Part shown: positions 54,225-62,403 of the stretch, in pieces | How positions within the stretch are numbered: the first letter of the stretch is position 1 | How the letters are laid out: every line of letters begins with the position of its first letter | NCBI RefSeq assembly: GCF_042661465.1 | Contig: NZ_JBHSWE010000001.1 | Span: 620,001 to 684,000 of the forward strand | Direction of reading: 5' to 3' | Length of the DNA: 64,000 bases | From: Marinobacterium_A aestuariivivens | GTDB lineage: Bacteria > Pseudomonadota > Gammaproteobacteria > Pseudomonadales > Balneatricaceae | Notes under the pieces: generated by a model | The model's database searches: none | What the model was told of the DNA's origin: nothing | The model's input: only the letters and a program-made list of their open reading frames with translations | Translations under genes and position numbers: made by a program

Positions 54225-55219
54225 ATGACCACTGCGAAACCTTCAATCGAATCCTTTTACCAGACCCGGGATATCCTCGGCGAGAGTTACCAGCCGATCC
54301 AGAGTCCGCGTTACAGCGAGATCGCGACCTTCATGCGGGCACCCCGGGTCAACGACCTGAGCCAGGTGGACATCGGCCTGATCGGCATTCCGTTCGATGG
54401 CGGCCTCACCTGCCGCACGGGCGCGCGCAGCGGCCCCAGGAAGTGCGCAATCAGTCCACCCTGATGCGGGCCATCAATGTCGCCACCGGCATCGAGCCTT
54501 TCCGGCTCGCCCGCATCGGCGATCTCGGGGACGTGCGCTTTGCCAACGTCTTCAACCTGAACGAAGCTATCCTGGACATCGAGAGATATTATGCCGCCAT
54601 CGCCGAGGCCGGCGTGATGCCGCTGGGAATCGGTGGCGACCATTCGGTAAGCTATCCGATCCTTCGGGCGCTGGCGCGCCGTCACAGGACACCCCTCGCC
54701 GTGATTCATATCGACTCCCACACCGATACCTGGCCCGCATACCAGGGTTCCAAGTTTCATCACGGCGCGCCTTTCCGTCTCGCCACCGAGGAGGGCCTCA
54801 TCGATCCGACGAAAACGGTTCAGATCGGCATCAGGGGCGGCCAGAATTTTGCCGACGGTCTGCACTACTCCCGCGACAGGCAGATGAGAGTCATCACCAT
54901 CGAGGAGTTCGAGGATCTGGGCTGGCAGGCCGTTGCCGGGGAGGCCCGGCGCATCGTCGGCGACAGCCCGGTCTATCTGACCTTCGATATCGACGGCCTG
55001 GACCCTGTCTTCGCGCCCGGTACCGGGACCCCCGAGGCCGGCGGCATCACCATGCGCGAGGCCCAGCGCCTGCTGCGCGCACTGCGCGGCCTGAACTTCG
55101 TCGGCGGCGACCTGGTGGAGATCTCGCCGCCACTGGACCCGTCCGGCACCACCGCCCTCAACGGCGCCACCCTGCTGTTCGAAATGCTTTGCCTGCTGGC
55201 CGAGACGTTCGCCGATTAA
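54225..55219 (+). CDS. Ureohydrolase of the agmatinase/guanidinopropionase group (one frameshift)
   Basis: 331 residues with one base restored near 54434-54440. Sequence follows guanidino-acid ureohydrolases such as guanidinopropionase and guanidinobutyrase: IGLIGIPFDGGLTCRTGARS, GPR-EVRNQSTLMRAI, the manganese ligands in GIGGDHSVSYP, HIDSHTDTW and FDIDGLDPVFAPGTGTPEAG, and VEISPPLD. The enzyme releases urea from a guanidino compound; the substrate cannot be read from sequence alone. ATG 54225 follows GGGAG. It lies next to a TetR regulator and an importer/creatininase operon, pointing to guanidino or creatinine catabolism. Confidence 0.85.
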
Positions 55220-55436
55220 TCCTCTCCTCCCGGGCCGCCCCTGAAAGGTGCGGCCCGCCACTCGCTCCCCGCCCCGATCTGACCGGAAGATGGTGCCCCG
55301 AACGGCGCCCAAAGTGGTAGAATCTCCGACAGATATCCCGGCTTGTTTCAGCCGACCGAAAGGCGGTCATGTCAGTTGGCCGACGCACGCCAGTGCCGGC
55401 TGCCGGGATGAAGTATCAGTGAAAGGCGAGGTCGAG
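55220..55436. other. Gap between ureohydrolase and TetR genes
   Basis: No gene is supported. GC-rich arms CCGGGCCGCCCC and GGTGCGGCCCG just after the ureohydrolase stop can pair partly, but there is no T-tract. The promoter of the TetR gene may lie near 55300-55400. Confidence 0.35.
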
Positions 55437-56060
55437 ATGAGCGGGTTGCGCGAAAGGCAGAAGAGAAGCCGGCAGATGGATATCCTGGCCAGCGCACGCG
55501 AGCACTTTCAGCAGCGGGGATACGAGTCCACGTCCATCGAGAACATTGCCGAAACGGCCGGTGTTTCGGCGGTCACCATCTACAACCACTATCGCACCAA
55601 GGGCGGCGTGCTGCTGGCCCTGGTCACCGAAAGCGACTCGGTGCTGATCGGCAAGATCCAGAAGGTCATGCAGGCGCCGCCGGAGGAGCCGTTGACCGCC
55701 GTCTGCGCCTTTTTCGGCACCGTCAACGAACATGCCTTTTCGTATCTGGACCGCGAACTCTGGCGCCATGTCATCGCCATCTCGGTGATCGAGGGCGATT
55801 CTCAGTTCGGACAGGTCTACCGTTCACTCGATGCCGAGCTGATCCGGCTACTGGCGGCGTTGCTGGAAGACCTCGACCACAGGTTCGACAGGCTGCAGAG
55901 CGACGACCACCTGACGGCGGCCGAAGTGCTCTACAACGTCCACAATGCCCGTTTCATGGAATACATCATCGACCCGGCCTGCAGCGAAAGCCGCCGGGAC
56001 AGCCTGACGCGGCGCGACATCGCCTTTGTGATGGCGCAACTCGAGCGGATAGACAGCTAA
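55437..56060 (+). CDS. TetR-family regulator
   Basis: 207 residues from ATG 55437 (GCGAGG seven bases upstream). N-terminal HTH: ILASAREHFQQRGYESTSIE, NIAETAGVSAVTIYNHYRTK, GGVLLAL. The C-terminal ligand domain (AFSYLDRELWRHVIAISVIE; EVLYNVHNARFMEYI) is not of a subgroup I can name. It is convergent with the six-gene importer/creatininase operon and may regulate it or the ureohydrolase. Confidence 0.88.
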   Translation: MSGLRERQKRSRQMDILASAREHFQQRGYESTSIENIAETAGVSAVTIYNHYRTKGGVLLALVTESDSVLIGKIQKVMQAPPEEPLTAVCAFFGTVNEHAFSYLDRELWRHVIAISVIEGDSQFGQVYRSLDAELIRLLAALLEDLDHRFDRLQSDDHLTAAEVLYNVHNARFMEYIIDPACSESRRDSLTRRDIAFVMAQLERIDS

Positions 56061-56102
56061 GACCCGCAAGAGGCGGGACCTCCTGTCCGCCACAATAGAC
56101 AA

Positions 56103-56134
56103 GGCCCCCGTGCAGTCGCAACCACACGGGGGCC
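56103..56134. terminator. Bidirectional hairpin between convergent genes
   Basis: GGCCCCCGTG and CACGGGGGCC form a 10-bp stem around a 12-base loop, between the TetR stop (56060) and the stop of the last SDR gene (56161). There is no long T-tract, but the strength and position fit a shared terminator. Confidence 0.7.
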
Positions 56135-56160
56135 GATCGGCATTCACGTGCCAGGCCGAC

Positions 56161-56910
56161 TCAGGGCATCACCGATCCGCCGTTGGGACCGACGATCTGA
56201 CCGGTCAGGTAGCTGCTGCCGGGCCCGGCCAGAAAGACGGCGAGCGACGCCACCTCTTCGGGCCGGCCGATCCGCTTCAGGACCGTCAGCGCCTCCTCCT
56301 TGCGACGCCACTCCGGCGTCATATGCTCGACGTCCAGCATATCGGTATCGATGGGACCCGGCGCGATGCCGTTGACCAGCACCTGTGGCGCGAACTCCCG
56401 CGCCCAGGACCTGGTCAGCGCATTGACCGCCGCCTTGGAGGCGCAGTAGGGGGAGAAATCCTCGCGGCCGCTGTAGCTGAGGTCCGACGTCATGTTGATC
56501 AGGCGGCCTCCGCGACCGGCCATGCGCCTGAGCGCCTCGCGGCCGCAGAGAAACTGTCCCCGGACGTTGACGCCCATGACCCAGTCGAAGTCCGCGGCCG
56601 ACGTCTCCAGCAACGGCTTTTCCTGGATCACGCCGGCATTGTTGACCAGGATGTCCAGCTCGCCGAGACGGTCGACCTCCCGGAACAGCGCCAGCACCTC
56701 CACCTCATTGGCCACATCCGCCTGAAAGGCGTGAACATCGCCGCCTTCGGCGCGAAGCGCAGCGACGGCCTCGCTCGACTCCCGCGCGCCGCTGCGGTAG
56801 CTGAAGACGACCCGCGCCCCTTCGGCCGCGAACGCCCTGACGATGGCCAGGCCGATGCCGCGCGAACCGCCGGTGACCAGCGCCAGCTTGCCTTCGAGTT
56901 GCCGGCTCAT
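56161..56910 (-). CDS. Short-chain dehydrogenase/reductase (second of two)
   Basis: 249 residues. Classical SDR: cofactor motif ALVTGGSRGIGLAIV, NNAG in LDILVNNAGVI, catalytic Ser in LINMTSDLSYSG and YxxxK in YCASKAAVN. The Arg after the glycine motif (FSYRSGARESS) favours NADP(H). Last gene of the ABC-creatininase operon; it overlaps the upstream SDR by four bases. The substrate is unknown; a hydroxy or keto intermediate of the imported compound is likely. Confidence 0.88.
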   Translation of the reverse strand: MSRQLEGKLALVTGGSRGIGLAIVRAFAAEGARVVFSYRSGARESSEAVAALRAEGGDVHAFQADVANEVEVLALFREVDRLGELDILVNNAGVIQEKPLLETSAADFDWVMGVNVRGQFLCGREALRRMAGRGGRLINMTSDLSYSGREDFSPYCASKAAVNALTRSWAREFAPQVLVNGIAPGPIDTDMLDVEHMTPEWRRKEEALTVLKRIGRPEEVASLAVFLAGPGSSYLTGQIVGPNGGSVMP

Positions 56911-57689
56911 CCCATCACCTCCCCGCGATCGACATTGAGGGTCTGGCCGGTGATATTGGCGGCACCGTCCGACGCCAGAAACAGATAGGTCGAGGCCATG
57001 TCATCCGGCTCCATCAGGCCGCCGAGCGCCTGGCCCTCGAGTATTTCGTCCAGCAGCCGGGCTTCGTCGACGCCCCGCTCCTGCGACATTCGTCTGAGCG
57101 AATGCATCGCCGCATCGGTTTTGACCCAGCCGGGACAGACTGCGTTGACGTTGATCCCCCGCGGACCGAGTTCCTGGGCCAGACTGCGCATGAAGCCGAT
57201 ATTGGCATGCTTGGAGGCGCAGTAGGCGGAAAACCCGGCAACCGCCGTCTGCCCCCAGATGCTCGAGGTGATGATGATGCGGGCACCGGCCGGCATTCGC
57301 GGCAGCGCTTCGCGGGTGACGAAATAGGTACCCATGACGTTGGTGTCGATGATGCGGCGAAACCGCTCCTCGACCTCCTCGCCGGCTTCGAGCATCGGTG
57401 TCGGCTGCTCGAAACCGGCATTGTTGACCAGCACATCGATGCGCGGGATGGCACCGACCATATCCCGGACGCCCTGGCGGTCGGTGATGTCGCAACGGTG
57501 CGCCGTGACCTGGCCACCGGCCTGCGCCTGCAGCATCTGCTCCGTTTCGAATACGCCTTCGCCGGCACCGACGATATGCAGGTCGGCCCCCGCCCGGGCG
57601 AAGCCCCGCGCCACACCCAGGCCGATGCCCCGGGAGGCACCGGTCACCAGCACCGTTTTGCCGCTGAAATCGAAAGTAATCTGCGTCAT
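56907..57689 (-). CDS. Short-chain dehydrogenase/reductase (first of two)
   Basis: 260 residues. SDR motifs: VLVTGASRGIGLGVARGFAR, DVLVNNAGFEQP, Ser in IIITSSIWGQ and YCASKHANIG. It is only distantly related to the following SDR, so the two are not a recent duplication. It lies 14 bases after the creatininase gene and is coupled to the next SDR by ATGA. Role inferred from context only. Confidence 0.88.
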   Translation of the reverse strand: MTQITFDFSGKTVLVTGASRGIGLGVARGFARAGADLHIVGAGEGVFETEQMLQAQAGGQVTAHRCDITDRQGVRDMVGAIPRIDVLVNNAGFEQPTPMLEAGEEVEERFRRIIDTNVMGTYFVTREALPRMPAGARIIITSSIWGQTAVAGFSAYCASKHANIGFMRSLAQELGPRGINVNAVCPGWVKTDAAMHSLRRMSQERGVDEARLLDEILEGQALGGLMEPDDMASTYLFLASDGAANITGQTLNVDRGEVMG

Positions 57690-57703
57690 ACCCTCTTCCC
57701 CCT

Positions 57704-58467
57704 TCAGATGGCGAATTCGCGTTGCAGTGCGCGACCGATATCACCGCCCACCTGTTCCGCCAGCAGACGGCCCTTGTCCGCGCTGGCCGCCTTCGCCGAG
57801 ACCAACGCTCCGCTGTCGGGCACCCATTCGCGGTGCGGCGGCCAGACGTCGTAGGGGCCGCTGTCGGCAGGCGGGTTGTCGGGAATCAGCGATTCGCGGA
57901 CCAGCTCCGGGTAGTAGTGCATCATCAGCGATGTCTCCAGCACCGCGGCGTGTTCCAGTTCGATCCCCGGGAAGCCGTCCGGGAAGACCGTCTCCAGCGT
58001 CGCTTCGGTGATGAACTCCCAGTGCTGCAGTACCAGGATGCGGATATCGCTGTCCCGCAGCTCGCGGTAGGCCAGATCGACGCCTTCGTTGAGAAACCAG
58101 AGATTCTCGTAGTGGCCGTCCAGCAGGCAGATCCGGCGCACGCCGTGGCGTGCCAGCTCGCGGATCAGATCCCGCACGAGATGGCTCAGGGTCATGCCGT
58201 CGAGGCCGATGGTGCCGGGAAAAAGGGCCCGCCGCCCGAGCGCGGCATCGACTTGTAGCCGAACGTCAGCGGCGGCGCGACGATGGCGTCGGTGGCCCGG
58301 GCCACGTCCAGCGCAATCGCCTGCGGCAGCAGGAAGTCGACGCCCAGCGGCAGATGGGCGCCGTGCTGTTCGGTGGTACCTGTGGGTACGATGACCGGTG
58401 CCCCGGCCGCGACCCGCGCGGCAAACTCCGGCGACGTCATCTCGGCCATCTGATAGCGTTTTGTCAT
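57704..58467 (-). CDS. Creatininase-family amidohydrolase, close to creatininase (one frameshift)
   Basis: 254 residues with one base restored at GGG 58217-58219. The metal ligands of Pseudomonas creatininase are in place: Glu33, His35 and Asp44 in TTEQHGAHLPLGVD, and His and Glu in DGHYENLWFLNEG. YGYKS-PRSGGG is matched by FGYKSMPRSGGGPFFPGT, and IRELARHGVRRI is identical over its length, so this is a much closer relative than most creatininase-family members. Trp in QHWEF is kept, but the lid Trp of creatininase is replaced by Ile (FPGIELEH). The enzyme probably opens creatinine or a similar cyclic guanidino compound. The gene lies between the importer and the SDR genes. Confidence 0.85.
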
Positions 58468-58479
58468 GATCGCAGCTCC

Positions 58480-59286
58480 TCAGGCCAGTGCGGCTTCTGT
58501 GCCCTGCTGACGCATCAGGCGCATGATGTGCTGTTCGGCTTCGGCGTAGCCCTCAAGATCGAAGATCTCCTCCTTGCGGGCGATGCGCCGGCCCTGCTTG
58601 AAGTCCGGCTGGCTGTTTTCCAGCACCTGCCCGGGATGGCTCGAGAAGAACACGATGCGGTCGCCCAGGAACAGGGCCTCCTCGATGTCGTGGGTCACCA
58701 TCACCACCGTCGTCCGGGTCGATTCCATGATCGAGACCATCAGCTCCTGCATGTTCCAGCGGGTTTCGGCATCGAGGGCGCCGAAGGGCTCGTCCATCAG
58801 CAGCAGGCTCGGCTGGTTGGCGAGCGTGCGGGCGATGGCGACGCGCTGCTTCATTCCGCCCGACAGCTGCTTGGGATAGACATCGCGGAACTTGCCCAGC
58901 TTCACCAGCTCGATGAAATGCCGGGCCCGCTCGAGGCGCTCGGCCCTGGGCACGCCATTGAGCTTCATGCCGTACTCGACATTCTGCTCGACCGTCAGCC
59001 AGTCGAAGGAGGTGTAGCTCTGGAACACCATGCCGCGCTCGCGATCCGGCCCGTGAATGGCGCGGTTGTCGAGGCGGAGGCTGCCGTCGCTGGGCTCCTC
59101 GAGGCCGGCGATCATGCGCAGAACCGTCGATTTGCCGCAGCCGCTCGGCCCGAGCAGAATGCAGAACTCGTTTTCGAACACCTCGAAGGAGGCACCGGTG
59201 ACGGCCTGGATCCGCTCCCCGTTGCGCAGGCTGAAGTGCTTGCCGATATTGCGCACCGAGAGTTTGACGTTGGCTTGTGAATTCAT
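58480..59286 (-). CDS. ABC transporter ATPase (SsuB/TauB type)
   Basis: 268 residues. Walker A LLGPSGCGKSTVLRMIAGLE, Q-loop FQSYTSFDWLTVEQNV, signature QLSGGMKQRVAIARTL, Walker B LLLMDEPFGALDAETR and switch His in VTHDIEEALFL. This is the nitrate/sulfonate/taurine-type importer class. It overlaps the permease gene by four bases and precedes the creatininase gene by 12. Confidence 0.92.
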   Translation of the reverse strand: MNSQANVKLSVRNIGKHFSLRNGERIQAVTGASFEVFENEFCILLGPSGCGKSTVLRMIAGLEEPSDGSLRLDNRAIHGPDRERGMVFQSYTSFDWLTVEQNVEYGMKLNGVPRAERLERARHFIELVKLGKFRDVYPKQLSGGMKQRVAIARTLANQPSLLLMDEPFGALDAETRWNMQELMVSIMESTRTTVVMVTHDIEEALFLGDRIVFFSSHPGQVLENSQPDFKQGRRIARKEEIFDLEGYAEAEQHIMRLMRQQGTEAALA

Positions 59287-60173
59287 CGGCCATGCTCCTC
59301 GAGGTAGGGGAATAACAGGCGGTGGGCCTTGCGCAGCAGGTAGTCGAACAGCAGCCCCAGGATGCCAATGACGACGATGCCGGCGATGATCTCATCGGTG
59401 TGTATGAAGCGCTTGGCCCGCATCATCACCGCGCCGATACCGTTGGTCGACGCCACGATCTCGGCAATGACCAGGTAGGTCCAGCTGACCGCCAGCATCT
59501 GCCGCATCGCGGTCACGACCTGCGGCATCACCGCGGGTATGACGACGGTGCGCAGAATCTGCCGGCGATTGCCGCCCAGGGTCTGCGCAGTCTCGATCAG
59601 CTCGCCGCGCACGCCCCGGGTATGGTCCATCACCAGCGTCACCAGGAACCAGACGACGCCGACGAACAGCAGCGCCAGCTTCGGTGCCTCACCGGTACCG
59701 AACCACATCAGCAGGATCGGGATGAAGGACGGGGCCGGCAGATAGCGCCATGCCGAGACGAAGGGATTGAAGAAGGCCGCCACCGAGCTGAAGGCGCCCA
59801 TCAGGATGCCCAGCGGCACCGCGAACAGGCAGGCCGCCGCGAAGCTCAACAGCACCCGGTAGATCGAGATGCCGACATCGTTGAGAAAGCCCCGGTTGAC
59901 GATCATGTCGTAGAGCGCCGCCAGCACCTGCTGCGGCCCCGGCATCAGCAGCTCCGAGACCCAGCCCATCGGAACCGCCAGTTCCCAGAGACCGAAGAAG
60001 ATGACCCAGGCACTGATTCCGAGTGCGATCGCCGCCGGCGTCGATACGGACTTGCGGTACTGGAACCATGGCGACCGGCGTTTGCGGCCGCCACCCGCCG
60101 CCCCGGGCACCGCATGGCCGCCATCGAGCGTCATGTGCGCCGCCATGATGCCTGACTGTCTTTCAGTTTTCAT
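59283..60173 (-). CDS. ABC transporter permease (SsuC/TauC type)
   Basis: 296 residues with about six membrane segments; the EAA loop lies in the region LIETAQTLGGNRRQILRTVV, IPAVMPQVVTAMRQML. A basic cytoplasmic N-terminus (KRRSPWFQYRKSVSTP) precedes the first segment. It forms the inner-membrane channel for the compound bound by the upstream solute-binding protein. Confidence 0.9.
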   Translation of the reverse strand: MKTERQSGIMAAHMTLDGGHAVPGAAGGGRKRRSPWFQYRKSVSTPAAIALGISAWVIFFGLWELAVPMGWVSELLMPGPQQVLAALYDMIVNRGFLNDVGISIYRVLLSFAAACLFAVPLGILMGAFSSVAAFFNPFVSAWRYLPAPSFIPILLMWFGTGEAPKLALLFVGVVWFLVTLVMDHTRGVRGELIETAQTLGGNRRQILRTVVIPAVMPQVVTAMRQMLAVSWTYLVIAEIVASTNGIGAVMMRAKRFIHTDEIIAGIVVIGILGLLFDYLLRKAHRLLFPYLEEHGR

Positions 60174-60188
60174 CGGACAACTCCTTTA

Positions 60189-61253
60189 TCAGGGCCGCGC
60201 CTGCAGCGACTGGCGATACCCGCCTTCTGCCAGCTCGGCGATCAGCGAACAATCGAAGCCCCTGGCCGGGTCATGCCGTTCTTTCAGCACACCGAGCTTG
60301 ACCCACCAGTCATTGGTGGTGGCCACGGCATCGGCGAAACCGCCGTTGCGGCCGAAGGGCGGCTCGCCTGGAATGGCGCCGCAGAACTGTGCGGCCTCGT
60401 CGAAATCGAACATGTAGATGCCGCCGAGGAAGTACTTGCCATTAGTACCGGTGACGGCTTCGATGTCCTCGACCGGCCACTGCAGGTAATCGGCCCAGAG
60501 AGCGTTCACGTCCGCGGTATTGTCATGCCAGTACCGGACCGCATCCCAGCGGGCCTTGAGCATATCCAGCGCGGCCTGGCGACGCTTCTTGATGAAGTCG
60601 ACATTCATGAAGATGGCATCGCCGAACAGGCCCAGCTTCCTGAAGTCCTCCTGCGCGGTGTCGGCCACGATACGGGTGCCCTCGAGCGCCCCGGTCAGCC
60701 GGGAGGTGTAGGGTTCGTACATGTAGGCGGCGGCGAGGTCGCCCGAAATCATCGGCCCGACTCCGGAATCGGCGTTCAGGTTGACCCAGTCGACCTCCTC
60801 CGGCCTGACGCCGTTCTGCTCGAGCCAGTAACCGACCATGATCTGCCCGATAAAGGCTTCGGGCGCCGCCACTTTCCGGCCCCGGATGGTGTCGGCGCTG
60901 ACGCCCGGTGCCAGTACCACCTGGTCGACGCCGTAGGACGGGTTGCTGTAGGCGACGCTGACGATCGGCAGCCCGTATTCGATGGCAACCGGCGCGTAGT
61001 CCAGCGTCGAGACGAAGATGTCGATGTTGCCGGCGGCCAGCTGGTTGTGACCGGTCAGCGGATCTTCGTAAATGGTGATATCGAGGGCATAGTCCGGCGC
61101 CAGGTTCTTGACTCTCGCCAGCTCGTAGAAGGCGTAACCCGGCCATGACACCGCAACACCGATGCGCACCTTCTCCTGAGCCTGTGCCTCGGTCTGGGCC
61201 AGCAGCGCCAGCGGAACAAGCAGGAGACCTGCGAAGATAGATCGGAACGACAT
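60189..61253 (-). CDS. Periplasmic solute-binding protein (SsuA/NMT1 type)
   Basis: 354 residues. Signal peptide MSFRSIFAGLLLVPLALLAQ...AQA; mature protein with VRIGVAVSWPGYAFYELARV, AGNIDIFVSTLDYAPVAIEY, GLPIVSVAYSN, EAFIGQIMVGYWLEQNG and ISGDLAAAYMYEPYTSRL, the NMT1/SsuA fold. It should select the imported substrate. First gene of the six-gene minus-strand operon (SBP, permease, ATPase, creatininase, SDR, SDR). AGGTGG lies five bases before ATG 61253; the upstream 70 bases are AT-rich and likely hold the promoter. Confidence 0.9.
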   Translation of the reverse strand: MSFRSIFAGLLLVPLALLAQTEAQAQEKVRIGVAVSWPGYAFYELARVKNLAPDYALDITIYEDPLTGHNQLAAGNIDIFVSTLDYAPVAIEYGLPIVSVAYSNPSYGVDQVVLAPGVSADTIRGRKVAAPEAFIGQIMVGYWLEQNGVRPEEVDWVNLNADSGVGPMISGDLAAAYMYEPYTSRLTGALEGTRIVADTAQEDFRKLGLFGDAIFMNVDFIKKRRQAALDMLKARWDAVRYWHDNTADVNALWADYLQWPVEDIEAVTGTNGKYFLGGIYMFDFDEAAQFCGAIPGEPPFGRNGGFADAVATTNDWWVKLGVLKERHDPARGFDCSLIAELAEGGYRQSLQARP

Positions 61254-61380
61254 AAGACCACCTGTTTATTGTTATAAGACATGCCTATATTTACTTCACT
61301 AAAAAACTTTATTCAACTAAAAGTTTTATGATGACCCGCAGTGATCCATGCAGAGACAGGCGTCTGAGTCGTGAGGGTGT

Positions 61381-61444
61381 GAGGACGTGAGGACGTGAGG
61401 ACGTGAGGACGTGAGGCGTAGGGTGCCGGTAAGCGAAGCGCACC
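61381..61444. repeat. GAGGACGT octamer repeats joined to a family A half-repeat
   Basis: Four exact tandem GAGGACGT units (61381-61412), then GAGGCGTAGGGTGCCGGTAA and GCGAAGCGCACC. As at 53064-53100, the tandem units run directly into the GTAGGGTGCCGGT arm. The surrounding 61254-61510 stretch has no gene. Confidence 0.75.
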
Positions 61445-61510
61445 ATCACTACCGCTTACACCTACCACTTGCGGTTCGCGGCGGGGAAGTGCCCTGTGGG
61501 TACGCCGCGC

Positions 61511-62389
61511 CTACAGTTGGGAGGAGAGGCGCTCGATCAGCCAGCGGCCGGCGGGGCCCGGGGCGCGGTCGCGGCGCCAGATCAGGTCGATGCCGGCCTG
61601 GATATCGACCTGCTGGAACGCCAGTTGCAATTGGATCGCCTGGCCACTGGCCAGGGCTTCCTGTACGAAGGAGCGCGGCAGATAGGCCCAGCCGAAGCCG
61701 GCGCGCAGCAGTGCGAGGATGCCGTACTGGCTCTCGAGTCGCCAGCAGTGCCCGCCGCCGAGTACCGGTTGACGGCCGAGGCCGGGACTGCGCGTGGTCG
61801 GCACCAGCTGACGGTACTGCTCGAGGTCCGCGAGCTGGATTTCGGGGACGGCGGCCAGCGGGTGGCCGGGCCCCGCTACGGCGATGACCTCGACATGATC
61901 GATACCGGTGAAATTGAAACCGCGGGGATAGAACTCCTGTTCGAACATCACGCCGAGATCGGCACGGCCGCTGCTGACCAGCTGGGCGACGTCCTGGCTG
62001 GTCGGATTGAGCAGTTCCAGCTCGAGGTGGGGGAAAGCCTGCTCGAAGTCGATCAGCTGCGGCGCCAGCGACTCGAGCGCGATGGCGGCGTCGATCGCCA
62101 GACAGAGCCGGGTCTCGACACCCTGCCCCAGCGCGGCGGCGCTGGCATGCATCTGCTCGCAGCGCTGCAGGATCGCCCGGGCATCGCGCAACAACGCTCG
62201 TCCATGCTCGGTCAGCACTGGCGCGCGGCTGCTGCGATCGAACAGTTCGACGCCGCAGTCGATCTCGAGGTTCTGCACCGCCACACTGATCACCGACTGC
62301 GCCTTACCCAGACACCGGGCGGCAGCCGAAAAGGAGCCCTGCTCTGCGGCCGCGACGAAGGCCTGCAACTGCTCGATACTGAATCCCAT
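61511..62389 (-). CDS. LysR-family regulator
   Basis: 292 residues from ATG 62389 (GGGAGA eight bases upstream). HTH: FSIEQLQAFVAAAEQGSFSA, AARCLGKAQSVISVAVQNLE; effector domain ETRLCLAIDAAIALESLAPQ and IAVAGPGHPLAAVPEIQLAD. It follows a second LysR gene on the same strand by 14 bases, so the two are probably cotranscribed. Target genes are unknown; agmatinase and the importer operon are neighbours. Confidence 0.88.
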   Translation of the reverse strand: MGFSIEQLQAFVAAAEQGSFSAAARCLGKAQSVISVAVQNLEIDCGVELFDRSSRAPVLTEHGRALLRDARAILQRCEQMHASAAALGQGVETRLCLAIDAAIALESLAPQLIDFEQAFPHLELELLNPTSQDVAQLVSSGRADLGVMFEQEFYPRGFNFTGIDHVEVIAVAGPGHPLAAVPEIQLADLEQYRQLVPTTRSPGLGRQPVLGGGHCWRLESQYGILALLRAGFGWAYLPRSFVQEALASGQAIQLQLAFQQVDIQAGIDLIWRRDRAPGPAGRWLIERLSSQL

Positions 62390-62403
62390 AGACGAGTCTC
62401 CCG

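Noticed and set aside
61381..61412. CRISPR-like array
   Set aside because: The units are eight bases long and directly adjacent, without spacers or cas genes.
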